A DNA stretch of 33,027 nt from Candidatus Gastranaerophilales bacterium (GTDB taxonomy: Bacteria; Cyanobacteriota; Vampirovibrionia; Gastranaerophilales; Gastranaerophilaceae), in the NCBI GenBank assembly GCA_944323335.1, contig CALUSB010000019.1:1-33027 (forward strand). The letters run 5' to 3'. Below the pieces are notes generated by a model that saw only the letters and a list, made by a program, of their open reading frames with translations, searched no databases and was not told the origin of the DNA. The position numbers were made by a program, and so were the translations under genes. Numbering within the stretch: the first letter of the stretch is position 1; each line of letters starts with the position of its first letter. Below are positions 22,692 to 30,130 of the stretch, piece by piece.

Positions 22692-23687
22692 TTATTGATA
22701 TTTATAGTTTTTGCTTACTCCAAAGTCGTCTGAAATGCTATCACCCAAAGAGGCAATTTCTTTTTTTAACTTGTCTAATTCTGAAGCTCTATGAGCATCG
22801 ACACCTTTTTTGTCAGGGTATATGGAGTAGTTTTCTTTTATGTTTTCGGGCGTTACATTTGGCATAACAACATTTGCCCCGCTCTTTAGGGCTTTTATTC
22901 TGCCGTTTTTTTCAATTGTCTCCATAGCTGTTGTGGCGGGGATATTTATTTTTGGCATAATAATTCTTGTAAGCGCCATAACCTTAAGTGCAAGAGTTAA
23001 ATCGCCGTTTTTTGCTTCCTTGAGCTCTGTTTGATTATGCGCTATAAAAGGCCCGAGGCCTATCATATCGGCATTTAATTTTTTAAAAAATAAAATATCA
23101 TCAGCGTAAGAGTCAATTTCTTGATAAGGCAAGCCCACAAGTACTCCCGTTCCTGTTTCAAAGCCAAGTTCTTTTAAGGTGTAGAGGCAGTTTACTCTGT
23201 TTTTAAAATCGCCGTCAGGGTGCATTTTTTTGTAGAGTCTTTCATCTGTTGTTTCTATTCTCAAAAGATATCTGTCTGCACCTGAGTCTTTATAGGCTTT
23301 GTACTCTTCTTTTGTCTTTTCGCCAAGACTCAGTGTCAGTGCGATATTTAGCTCTTTAATTTTTTCAATTATTGAACACATCTTATCTAGTGAAACATTA
23401 TCCCCCTCGCCGCTTTGCAGAACAATTGTCTTAAAGCCAAGCTCAGTAGCGTTTTTGGCACAAGATAGTATCTCGTCTTCATTCATTGTGTAGCGAACAA
23501 CATTTTTATTTTTGCAATTTATACCGCAGTAGAGGCAATTTCTCCCGCATACATTGGAAAATTCAATAAGCCCTCTTAGGTGTACTATATTTCCGCACTC
23601 TTTTCTTCTTATTTTATCGGCTTTATCAAAAAGAGCGCTGTTTATCGAGTCATCTTTTAAAATTTTCAGTATTTCTTTTTTGTTCAT
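22692..23687 (-). CDS. hydE: [FeFe]-hydrogenase H-cluster maturase HydE (radical SAM)
   Basis: In this 331-aa radical SAM enzyme the cluster-binding motif is C47-xxx-C51-xx-C54 in FSNVCGRNCLYCGIN. It is preceded by the HydE-typical HLRGLIEFSN and followed by RYTMNEDEIL, GFKTIVLQSGE and PATTAMET. HydE helps build the dithiolate-bridged diiron subcluster together with HydF and HydG, which are not in this window. A minus-strand TCGACT-17-TATAAT promoter ends 6 nt before the ATG, so the transcript may be leaderless. Some HydE-like proteins act outside hydrogenase assembly, so the role depends on the rest of the genome. Confidence 0.87.
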   Translation of the reverse strand: MNKKEILKILKDDSINSALFDKADKIRRKECGNIVHLRGLIEFSNVCGRNCLYCGINCKNKNVVRYTMNEDEILSCAKNATELGFKTIVLQSGEGDNVSLDKMCSIIEKIKELNIALTLSLGEKTKEEYKAYKDSGADRYLLRIETTDERLYKKMHPDGDFKNRVNCLYTLKELGFETGTGVLVGLPYQEIDSYADDILFFKKLNADMIGLGPFIAHNQTELKEAKNGDLTLALKVMALTRIIMPKINIPATTAMETIEKNGRIKALKSGANVVMPNVTPENIKENYSIYPDKKGVDAHRASELDKLKKEIASLGDSISDDFGVSKNYKYQ

Positions 23688-23693
23688 AAAATA

Positions 23694-23722
23694 ATTATAG
23701 ATTTTTTTTATTCCTTAGTCGA
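23694..23722 (-). promoter_or_regulatory. hydE promoter, possibly giving a leaderless mRNA
   Basis: On the minus strand, TCGACT (23717-23722), a 17-nt spacer and consensus TATAAT (23694-23699). The -10 box ends 6 nt before the ATG, so transcription would begin at or near the start codon. Confidence 0.5.
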
Positions 23723-23733
23723 TAATAAATTTT

Positions 23734-24456
23734 ATGGGAAGATATGACAGAAATATTTTATTAAAAAGTGTCGGTGAATCGGGCCAGAGAAAACTTAACT
23801 CTTCTCGCATCCTTGTTTGCGGTGCGGGCGGGTTAGGCTCAACTGTTATAGCAAACCTCGCATCTTTGGGTGTCGGGCACATTGGAATAGTTGATAATGA
23901 TAAGGTTGAACTGTCAAATCTAAACAGGCAATTTATACACAAAGTGACAACCCTTGGCATGGATAAGGTTGAAAGTGCTAAAGAGTGGATAAAGCTTTAT
24001 AATCCTGATATTGAGGTTATGCCTTATAAAATAAGACTGGATAAAAATAATACCGTAGAGCTTTTTGCAAATTATGACGTCATAATTGATTGCTTTGATA
24101 ATTACTATTCAAAATTTGTATTGTCAGATGCCATAATAAAAACGGATAAAACACTTGTACATGGCGGCGTTGAAGAGTTTTCGGGACAAGTTTGTACTAT
24201 AGATAAAAACAGCGCATGTCTTGCATGTTTTATTCCCGAGTTATACAATTGCTCCTGCGACATAGTTCAAAGACATGGAATAATCAGCCCTGTTGTCTCG
24301 ACTGTCGCATCCATACAAGCAATGGAAGCATTTAAAGTTATTTTAAATATGGATGGTGTTTTGAGAAACACTCTTCTTATTTATGATGGCGTAAGGCAGG
24401 ATTTTAGAAAAATTCACCTTGAAAAAAATAAAAAATGCCCATCTTGTGCAAAATAA
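23734..24456 (+). CDS. ThiF/MoeB/HesA-family E1-like adenylyltransferase
   Basis: The 240-aa enzyme adenylates the C-terminal Gly of a ubiquitin-like sulfur carrier (ThiS, MoaD or similar). The nucleotide loop is GAGGLGS (30-36), and D54 and NRQF (64-67) are catalytic-site residues. A four-cysteine zinc site is formed by CLAC and the C-terminal CPSC. The usual MoeB crossover-loop Cys is possibly one of those in NCSCDIV. No sulfur-carrier gene is adjacent. It is divergent from hydE with only 46 nt between them. The start lacks a ribosome site; GATAAT lies 7 nt upstream. Thiamine, molybdopterin or tRNA thiolation roles are all possible. Confidence 0.87.
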   Translation: MGRYDRNILLKSVGESGQRKLNSSRILVCGAGGLGSTVIANLASLGVGHIGIVDNDKVELSNLNRQFIHKVTTLGMDKVESAKEWIKLYNPDIEVMPYKIRLDKNNTVELFANYDVIIDCFDNYYSKFVLSDAIIKTDKTLVHGGVEEFSGQVCTIDKNSACLACFIPELYNCSCDIVQRHGIISPVVSTVASIQAMEAFKVILNMDGVLRNTLLIYDGVRQDFRKIHLEKNKKCPSCAK

Positions 24457-24483
24457 TGTATTGATAAGTTTTATATAAAAGCC

Positions 24484-25395
24484 ATGAAAATTAGTCCGAT
24501 TAGCATAACAACACAAAGGCGCGATTTTTCGCTCCTAAATTCACATTCTTTTCCCTTGAGGAAAATACAAAATGATGTTTTTATAAGTTCTAAAAAACAA
24601 AATGATATCTCTTTTGCTTCAAGAGGCAGCTTTGGGGTAAAGAAATCCGAAAAGTTTATACAAAGAGCGGCAAATTTTGTCTTAAGAAAGTATAAAAAAT
24701 TCACTCCCCAAGATTTTAAATCGTTAAACAAAGTAGAGCGAGGCATTTTAGAAAGGGCATCAAGCGAATACTATGATGATGCTTATGTTGCGGTAGTTGA
24801 TGCGTCAAAGCTTATGAAAAAGTATTTTGATACAAAATACGGCAGTGATGGGTATGTTTTTGTGTCAATCGGGCGCTCGCTTGAAGCTTTTGCAAATGCA
24901 ATGGGCTATATGGGTGTACAATCAAAGGTGCTCCCAATATCAGGATTGCACGGCTATAGTGGCGGCTATAGAAAAATTATCTCCCAAGAGGGCTTTAGCA
25001 ACTATAGTGACTATATGAAACAAATAGGAATTGATGCTCAAGTTATTAAAGAAAGCGGCAAGAAATACATTTTTAGTGACTATTCTTACTACGGCGATAC
25101 CATGAGAGTCGTGAAAGATATTTTAAAAAGCCAAGGCATAAAGGGTTCTCAAGTTGAGTTTGTGGATTTTGAGCCCTTGTATCAAAAACTCTATAGCAGG
25201 TCGAAAAAGCAGCCTAAGACTTCCCCTGAACTTATGCATCTGCACTTGGGTTATGAGTACCTTAAAAAGTTTTCACAAACAGAGCCCTTGTGTTACTACA
25301 GACTTGGCGATGTGCAAGATATAGTTGATGCTCCTCAAAGCTATGCGTCAAAACTATTTAACTACAGATTAATGAGAAAGTTTATTAAGAAATAA
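24484..25395 (+). CDS. Lineage-type protein with a phosphoribosyltransferase-like core
   Basis: This 303-aa protein has a polar N-terminus of about 50 residues ending in ISFASRGSFG, a style common in Gastranaerophilales proteins. There is no signal peptide. The core (about 95-260) has VFVSIGRSLEAFANAMGYMG, then KKYIFSDYSYYGDTMRVVKDIL. The second resembles the PRPP-binding loop of type I phosphoribosyltransferases (hydrophobic strand, acidic residue, then a G-D/x-T turn). This is pattern recognition only; the loop is not canonical. The start lacks a ribosome site, and a TATATA lies 6 nt upstream. Its last 11 bp overlap the convergent pgeF gene. Confidence 0.65.
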   Translation: MKISPISITTQRRDFSLLNSHSFPLRKIQNDVFISSKKQNDISFASRGSFGVKKSEKFIQRAANFVLRKYKKFTPQDFKSLNKVERGILERASSEYYDDAYVAVVDASKLMKKYFDTKYGSDGYVFVSIGRSLEAFANAMGYMGVQSKVLPISGLHGYSGGYRKIISQEGFSNYSDYMKQIGIDAQVIKESGKKYIFSDYSYYGDTMRVVKDILKSQGIKGSQVEFVDFEPLYQKLYSRSKKQPKTSPELMHLHLGYEYLKKFSQTEPLCYYRLGDVQDIVDAPQSYASKLFNYRLMRKFIKK

Positions 25396-26110
25396 GTTTT
25401 AAAACAGCACTTATTCTGTTTGTTGTTTTGTTTTCTTTTCTGTATGAAAAAAATAAGTCATTATTGCAAAATGTGCAAAATGGGCATATATCAATATCTG
25501 TAACACCTTTTTCTTTTAGTTGTTGAGCATTTATTCCTTTTAGGTCTGCAAAGAGTTTTTCTTCTTTTTTACAAAAGAGTCCTTCTTTTTTCTCTATTGT
25601 TTCTTCAAGTGCTTTTATTGCTTCCGCTCCTGTTTCAAAACAATTAAAACAAATACAAGGGCCGATAAGTGCTTGAACATCTTTTGGGTTTGAGTTCATT
25701 TTATCAAGAGTTTTTGCTGCAATGCTTTTTGCACTTCCTCTCCAGCCTGCGTGTATAACTGCACCTATATTGTTTTTTTTGTCATATAAAACAACAGGTG
25801 TACAGTCTGCATAATTCAGATAAATTGCAAAATTTGGATTTTCTAAAATAAGAGCGTCAGTGTCAGGGTACTCTCCTAAAGTATTTGCAAATGCAATATT
25901 GTCGCTGTGTGTTTGTTTTGGTGATATCAGATATTCTTCTTTTATTTTAAGATAGCTGCAAATATCAGACTTATTTTCTTTTGTAATATCTTTATAGTTG
26001 TTATCTTTTGTTTTTATAAAACTTTCTTTTGTTGTAAAAAAAACTTCCGCACCTTGAATCAGTGTAGATTTTAGAATTTTTTTAGATTTTATTTTGTCTA
26101 TATAAAACAT
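25385..26110 (-). CDS. pgeF: Peptidoglycan editing factor, multicopper-oxidase-fold (YfiH/PgeF)
   Basis: The 241-aa protein is of the laccase-domain DUF152 family, which removes misincorporated serine from peptidoglycan precursors (UDP-MurNAc-L-Ser) in E. coli. The three metal ligands are visible: His in KQTHSDN, Cys in YADCTPVVL and His in VIHAGWRGS. GPCICFNCFE is the family's C-terminal motif. The start ATG at 26110 has no clear ribosome site and falls in the 3' arm of a 9-bp hairpin (26109-26144). The gene is convergent with the PRTase-like gene and overlaps it by 11 bp. Confidence 0.9.
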   Translation of the reverse strand: MFYIDKIKSKKILKSTLIQGAEVFFTTKESFIKTKDNNYKDITKENKSDICSYLKIKEEYLISPKQTHSDNIAFANTLGEYPDTDALILENPNFAIYLNYADCTPVVLYDKKNNIGAVIHAGWRGSAKSIAAKTLDKMNSNPKDVQALIGPCICFNCFETGAEAIKALEETIEKKEGLFCKKEEKLFADLKGINAQQLKEKGVTDIDICPFCTFCNNDLFFSYRKENKTTNRISAVLKLIS

Positions 26111-26144
26111 ATAAGGGCCAAGAAAATCATCTCAACCCTTATAT
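26109..26144 (-). promoter_or_regulatory. Hairpin over the pgeF start codon
   Basis: ATATAAGGG and CCCTTATAT form a perfect 9-bp inverted repeat with an 18-nt loop. The 3' arm on the minus strand runs into the ATG. It could weaken initiation or work as a poor terminator for the upstream gene; no T-run of useful length follows. Confidence 0.4.
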
Positions 26145-26160
26145 ATTATCACATTATTTT

Positions 26161-26961
26161 CTAATAGTTTTCATCATAGATTTGTTTTGCTATTTCTTGC
26201 AAATCGCCGTTTTTGAATTCTTTTGTGGCTTCGGAGTTTTCTTTGCTTATCAGGCCGTCAACCGCATTGGGGTCAAATTTAGGGCCATCTTCTGTTTGAA
26301 TCATGCCGTCGGCTGCAATAAGATAGCTTGCGTATTCTTGTGCGGTTATATCTTTTTTGCTTCCTGTAAGATTCATTTGTTCAAGCGCTTCTTTTGCGTC
26401 TCCGTCATAGTCCATATACGAATGTAATTCGTGTAGTTGGAGTTTACCGTTTTTGTCACATTCAATATCTGCCATTTGGTATGCTTTTTCAATTGCACCG
26501 ATGTCTGCTTTTGCAAAGTTTAGTGCTGATTCATAAACATCATCTCCATCTTTTGCATATTGTATGCCGTCGTATTTTGTAAGCGCACTGTTAAAGATGT
26601 CGTTTTGATATATTTTTCCGTTTTTTGTTACAAGCTCTTGTCCTTCTTTGTCTTTGAACATATTGTTGTTCTCTTTGCCAAAGAATTGACCAATTTTTTC
26701 AAAAAATGTCAAATCTGTATCATCAGGGGTAATATTGCTTGAATTTGAACCGTGGAAGCCGGTTGTTGTTTTTGCAAAGTCTTCAAGAGCAACTGTAATA
26801 CCTGATTTATTTTCAGTATTTTGTGCTTTTTTATCAGCCAAGTCCATAATAGAAGTGTCTTTTTGTTCTTCTGTCCAGAAGGTTTTATCTGCTTTATTTA
26901 TGCCGCGCATAATTTGATATGCACCTGAATCGTTGTAATCGTTAATGCTAAAATCTGACAT
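26161..26961 (-). CDS. EF-hand-like acidic protein without a signal peptide
   Basis: The 266-aa acidic protein has a calcium-loop candidate at residues 167-178 (ECDKNGKLQLHE). The first ligand is Glu, not Asp, while D169, N171, G172, L174 and E178 fit the EF-hand pattern. A second half-motif (KKDITAQEYASYL, about 202-214) is consistent with a paired EF-hand domain. The N-terminal 90 residues are polar and probably disordered. No signal peptide or membrane segment is seen. GGGAG precedes the ATG. The style, with a disordered N-terminus and an EF-hand, is shared with the CHAP protein at 30131. Function unknown; calcium binding is inferred. Confidence 0.7.
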   Translation of the reverse strand: MSDFSINDYNDSGAYQIMRGINKADKTFWTEEQKDTSIMDLADKKAQNTENKSGITVALEDFAKTTTGFHGSNSSNITPDDTDLTFFEKIGQFFGKENNNMFKDKEGQELVTKNGKIYQNDIFNSALTKYDGIQYAKDGDDVYESALNFAKADIGAIEKAYQMADIECDKNGKLQLHELHSYMDYDGDAKEALEQMNLTGSKKDITAQEYASYLIAADGMIQTEDGPKFDPNAVDGLISKENSEATKEFKNGDLQEIAKQIYDENY

Positions 26962-27041
26962 TATTTTCTCCCTTTTTAAAAATCCTCTTGCAATAATAAA
27001 AACTTTTGTTCTTAAAAAATTGCCCCAAGGGAGAAAATATT

Positions 27042-27731
27042 TTATACTGCCTCTTTTTTGGTGCTGCCTGCAAGATTTAAAACTATTTCATAAAGTTCAT
27101 CTGTTGTATCTGCACTGTAGTGTGCAAAATTTAGATGTTCACCGTATCCGTAATTTGCAGCAATGCTTGTAATATTGTTTTTATGTGCCGCTTCTATGTC
27201 TGTTATGGCATCCCCTGCCATAAAGCATTTGTCGGTATCTATTGAATATTTATCTACAAGGAACTTAACAATGTCGGTTTTTGTACAGTTATTATGCACG
27301 GTATTATTCCAGCTTGGTAATTCGGTAGGTGTTATTACATCTATATAGAGCCCCTTGAAATACTTTTCAAGAATTTTTGAAGAAAAAACTTTTGGCTTAT
27401 ATGTTGCAATGTAGGTTTTTATGCCATATTCTCTAAGTTCGCTTAAAAGCTCTACAGTTCTTGGAAAAGGTTTTGAGACAGGCAGGTCAAAGCGATGATA
27501 GGCTTCCCTAAAAGCTTGAGCTATTTTTTCCACAAGTTCTTCTGTGGCATCAGGAAAAACAGAAAGTACGGTATCGTATAATGGCGGGCCGACAGGAATA
27601 GTTTTCCCCTCAGGCATATTTAGACCGCATTTTAAAAACGCATCCTTAAGACCGTTTATAATTCCCGTTCTTGAATCAATTAATGTACCGTCCAAGTCAA
27701 ATATTGCCGATGTTATATTGCTAATGCTCAT
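27042..27731 (-). CDS. HAD-superfamily hydrolase, phosphoglycolate-phosphatase-like
   Basis: The 229-aa subfamily IA phosphatase carries DxD motif I in AIFDLDGTLIDS (D14, D16 of the chosen start), motif II T in YIATYKP, motif III Lys in that segment, and motif IV in MAGDAITDIEAA. The ATG at 27731, behind AAGGGG, was chosen over an in-frame ATG 132 nt upstream. The longer version would overlap the start of uxs and adds residues unlike the family. The substrate is unknown; Gph and pyrophosphatase PpaX are the closest named relatives by pattern. Confidence 0.85.
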   Translation of the reverse strand: MSISNITSAIFDLDGTLIDSRTGIINGLKDAFLKCGLNMPEGKTIPVGPPLYDTVLSVFPDATEELVEKIAQAFREAYHRFDLPVSKPFPRTVELLSELREYGIKTYIATYKPKVFSSKILEKYFKGLYIDVITPTELPSWNNTVHNNCTKTDIVKFLVDKYSIDTDKCFMAGDAITDIEAAHKNNITSIAANYGYGEHLNFAHYSADTTDELYEIVLNLAGSTKKEAV

Positions 27732-27792
27732 AATCCCCTTATCTGTTTTATAAAATAATAGCATAATTTTAAATAAAAATGTAATTTTATAG

Positions 27793-27798
27793 TATAAT
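27793..27798 (+). promoter_or_regulatory. Candidate -10 box of the uxs-ugd operon
   Basis: Consensus TATAAT lies 17 nt before the uxs start, ahead of GGAGG. No convincing -35 is seen. Confidence 0.45.
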
Positions 27799-27815
27799 TT
27801 TTGTAACGGAGGGTT

Positions 27816-28748
27816 ATGAAAAAAATACTTATAACAGGAGGGGCAGGTTTTATAGGTTCTCATTTGGCAAAAAGATTGCTTGATGAGGGCAATTTTGTCA
27901 TATGTCTTGATAACCTATACACGGGCGATTTAAAAAACTTAACGCCCTGTTTGGAAAATAAAAATTTTAAGTTTGTTGAAGCAAGCGTTATTGACCCTTA
28001 TTTTTTTGAAGTTGATGAAATATATAACCTTGCATGTCCCGCTTCACCCCCGCATTATCAAAAAGACCCGATATTTACCTTTAAAACCTCTGTTTTTGGT
28101 ATTTTAAACGCACTTGAACTTGCAAAAAAAACAGGGGCAAAACTGCTTCAGGCCTCAACCAGCGAAGTATACGGGGATGCCAAAGAATATCCGCAAAAAG
28201 AATCTTACTTTGGCAACGTAAATCCAAACGGTATAAGAGCTTGTTATGATGAGGGTAAAAGGGCAGCAGAGACTCTGATTTGTGATTATATCAGAAAACA
28301 TGATATTAATGCTAAAATAGCACGAATTTTCAATACATACGGCCCCAATATGCGTCTTGATGATGGTCGTGTGGTTTCAAATTTCATTATTCAGGCGCTT
28401 TCAAATAATGACATAACAATATACGGCGATGGTACTCAAAGCAGGTCTTTTTGTTATATAAGCGATTTGGTTGAGGGTTTAATATTGCTTATGCAAAGCA
28501 ATTATCAAGGGCCTTTTAACCTTGGCAATCCTGACGAATTTAAAATAATAGACTTTGCAAAATATGTAATAGAACTGCTTAATTCAAATTCAAAACTCGT
28601 GTTTTTACCGCTGCCGTCAGATGACCCGACAAAAAGAAAACCGGATATTTCTTTTGCAAAAGAAAAACTTGGCTTTAATCCAAGAGTAACAATACAAGAG
28701 GGGCTTAAAAAAACTGCCGAATATTTTACGGAGTTACAAAAGGCATGA
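27816..28748 (+). CDS. uxs: UDP-glucuronate decarboxylase (UDP-xylose synthase)
   Basis: The 310-aa extended SDR enzyme converts UDP-glucuronate to UDP-xylose with bound NAD. Motifs are the nucleotide loop GGAGFIG (8-14), NLACPASPPHYQ typical of this enzyme, STSEVYGD with E117, and the catalytic Y144-xxx-K148 in CYDEGKR. These are followed by RIFNTYGPNM and DGRVVSNFI. These blocks distinguish it from UDP-glucose 4-epimerases. GGAGG precedes the ATG. It overlaps ugd by 4 nt (ATGA), and Ugd supplies its substrate. Confidence 0.92.
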   Translation: MKKILITGGAGFIGSHLAKRLLDEGNFVICLDNLYTGDLKNLTPCLENKNFKFVEASVIDPYFFEVDEIYNLACPASPPHYQKDPIFTFKTSVFGILNALELAKKTGAKLLQASTSEVYGDAKEYPQKESYFGNVNPNGIRACYDEGKRAAETLICDYIRKHDINAKIARIFNTYGPNMRLDDGRVVSNFIIQALSNNDITIYGDGTQSRSFCYISDLVEGLILLMQSNYQGPFNLGNPDEFKIIDFAKYVIELLNSNSKLVFLPLPSDDPTKRKPDISFAKEKLGFNPRVTIQEGLKKTAEYFTELQKA

Positions 28749-30043
28749 GAGTTTGTGTTATAGGAACGGGTTATGTTGGTTTAGTTGCGGGCACTTGTCT
28801 TGCAGATATGGGTAATGATGTAGTCTGTGTCGATAAAGACAAAAGCAAGATAGAAAATTTAAAAAATGGAATAGCGCCAATATATGAGCCGCTTTTAGAC
28901 GATTTGCTTTCTGAAAACATAAAAAGAGGAAGGCTGGAGTTTAGTTGTGACATTTCATACGCAGTTAAAAAATCTTCAATATGCTTTATAGCCGTCGGAA
29001 CTCCTGAGGGGGAAAACGGTAGTGCGGATTTATCTGCGCTGTGGCAGGTGGTAGAAGAGATAGCTAAAGCGCTTGATGAATACAAAGTAATTGTTAATAA
29101 ATCAACAGTGCCTGTCGGTACGGGGCATAAGTTAATTGAATATATTAAATCAATTACAGATGTTGATTTTGATATTGTTTCAAATCCCGAGTTTTTAAAG
29201 CAGGGGGCAGCAGTTGAGGATTTTATGAAACCTGACAGAGTTGTTATAGGCTCTGATTCAAAAAAGGCAATAAATGTAATGCAAGAGCTATATGCACCTC
29301 ACATTTTAAACGGAAATCCTGTTATGATAATGGATTTAAAATCTGCAGAGATGACAAAATATGCGGCGAATTGCTTTTTGGCATTAAAGATTTCATATGC
29401 CAATGAAATGGCAAATATTTGCGAGAAAGTCGGTGCTGATGCCTTAATGGTAAAGAATGCGGTTTGTGCAGATAAAAGAATAGGCTCCAAGTTCTTTTAC
29501 TCCGGTATTGGCTTTGGCGGCAGCTGTTTTCCTAAGGATTTAAGAGCACTTATAAATACCGCTAAAGAAAACAATCTTGAACCCTTAATGCTCAGTGCTG
29601 CTTATGATACTAATTTAAAACAAAGAAAAATATTTACGGATAAAGTTTTGAACCGATTTGACAATAATATTCAGGGTAAGACTTTTGCACTATGGGGACT
29701 TTCTTTTAAGCCGCAAACAAATGATATGCGCGAAGCGCCCTCTATTACTGTTATAAAGACACTTCTTGAATGCGGTGCAATTATTAGAGCCTTTGACCCG
29801 CGCGCTATTAGCGAGGCTAAAAAAATATTTGGGGATAAAATTTATTATGCAACAGATGGCTATGATGCACTTAATAATGCTGATGCTATGCTGCTTTTAA
29901 CCGAGTGGCATGAGTTTCGAATGCCTGATTTTAAAAAGATGAAAAAGCTTATGAATAATCCTGTTATTTTTGACGGCAGAAATCAATATGACCCTGCTGC
30001 ACTTAATAAAGAGGGCTTTGAATATTATTCAATAGGCAGGTAA
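28745..30043 (+). CDS. ugd: UDP-glucose 6-dehydrogenase
   Basis: The 432-aa NAD-dependent enzyme oxidises UDP-glucose to UDP-glucuronate in two steps. The N-terminal Rossmann loop is GTGYVGL (7-13). The catalytic Cys is C261 in GFGGSCFPKD, and K214 and NKSTVPVGT are conserved. The C-terminal UDP-binding domain has WGLSFKPQTNDMREAPS. It is translationally coupled to uxs. Together they supply acidic and pentose sugars for surface polysaccharide. Confidence 0.96.
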   Translation: MRVCVIGTGYVGLVAGTCLADMGNDVVCVDKDKSKIENLKNGIAPIYEPLLDDLLSENIKRGRLEFSCDISYAVKKSSICFIAVGTPEGENGSADLSALWQVVEEIAKALDEYKVIVNKSTVPVGTGHKLIEYIKSITDVDFDIVSNPEFLKQGAAVEDFMKPDRVVIGSDSKKAINVMQELYAPHILNGNPVMIMDLKSAEMTKYAANCFLALKISYANEMANICEKVGADALMVKNAVCADKRIGSKFFYSGIGFGGSCFPKDLRALINTAKENNLEPLMLSAAYDTNLKQRKIFTDKVLNRFDNNIQGKTFALWGLSFKPQTNDMREAPSITVIKTLLECGAIIRAFDPRAISEAKKIFGDKIYYATDGYDALNNADAMLLLTEWHEFRMPDFKKMKKLMNNPVIFDGRNQYDPAALNKEGFEYYSIGR

Positions 30044-30075
30044 TGTTAACAATTGTAAAAAAATAATAAAAATGT

Positions 30076-30110
30076 CAATTTTTGCTTGAGTATATACTTT
30101 ATATATATAA
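30076..30110 (+). promoter_or_regulatory. Promoter-like module shared with the glucosaminidase gene
   Basis: CAATTTTT (30076-30083), 7 nt, then TATATACTTTATATATATAA (30091-30110): the same two blocks at the same spacing as at 10884-10918. The intervening 7 nt differ, so the similarity is not from recent duplication of the whole stretch. Confidence 0.6.
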
Positions 30111-30130
30111 GGTAGATATTGGATGCAAAA

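Noticed and set aside
26962-27041. Third copy of the shared hydrolase promoter module before the EF-hand gene
   Set aside because: The minus strand has a GGCAATTTTTT block, but the second block matches in only about half its positions, which is expected by chance in AT-rich DNA.
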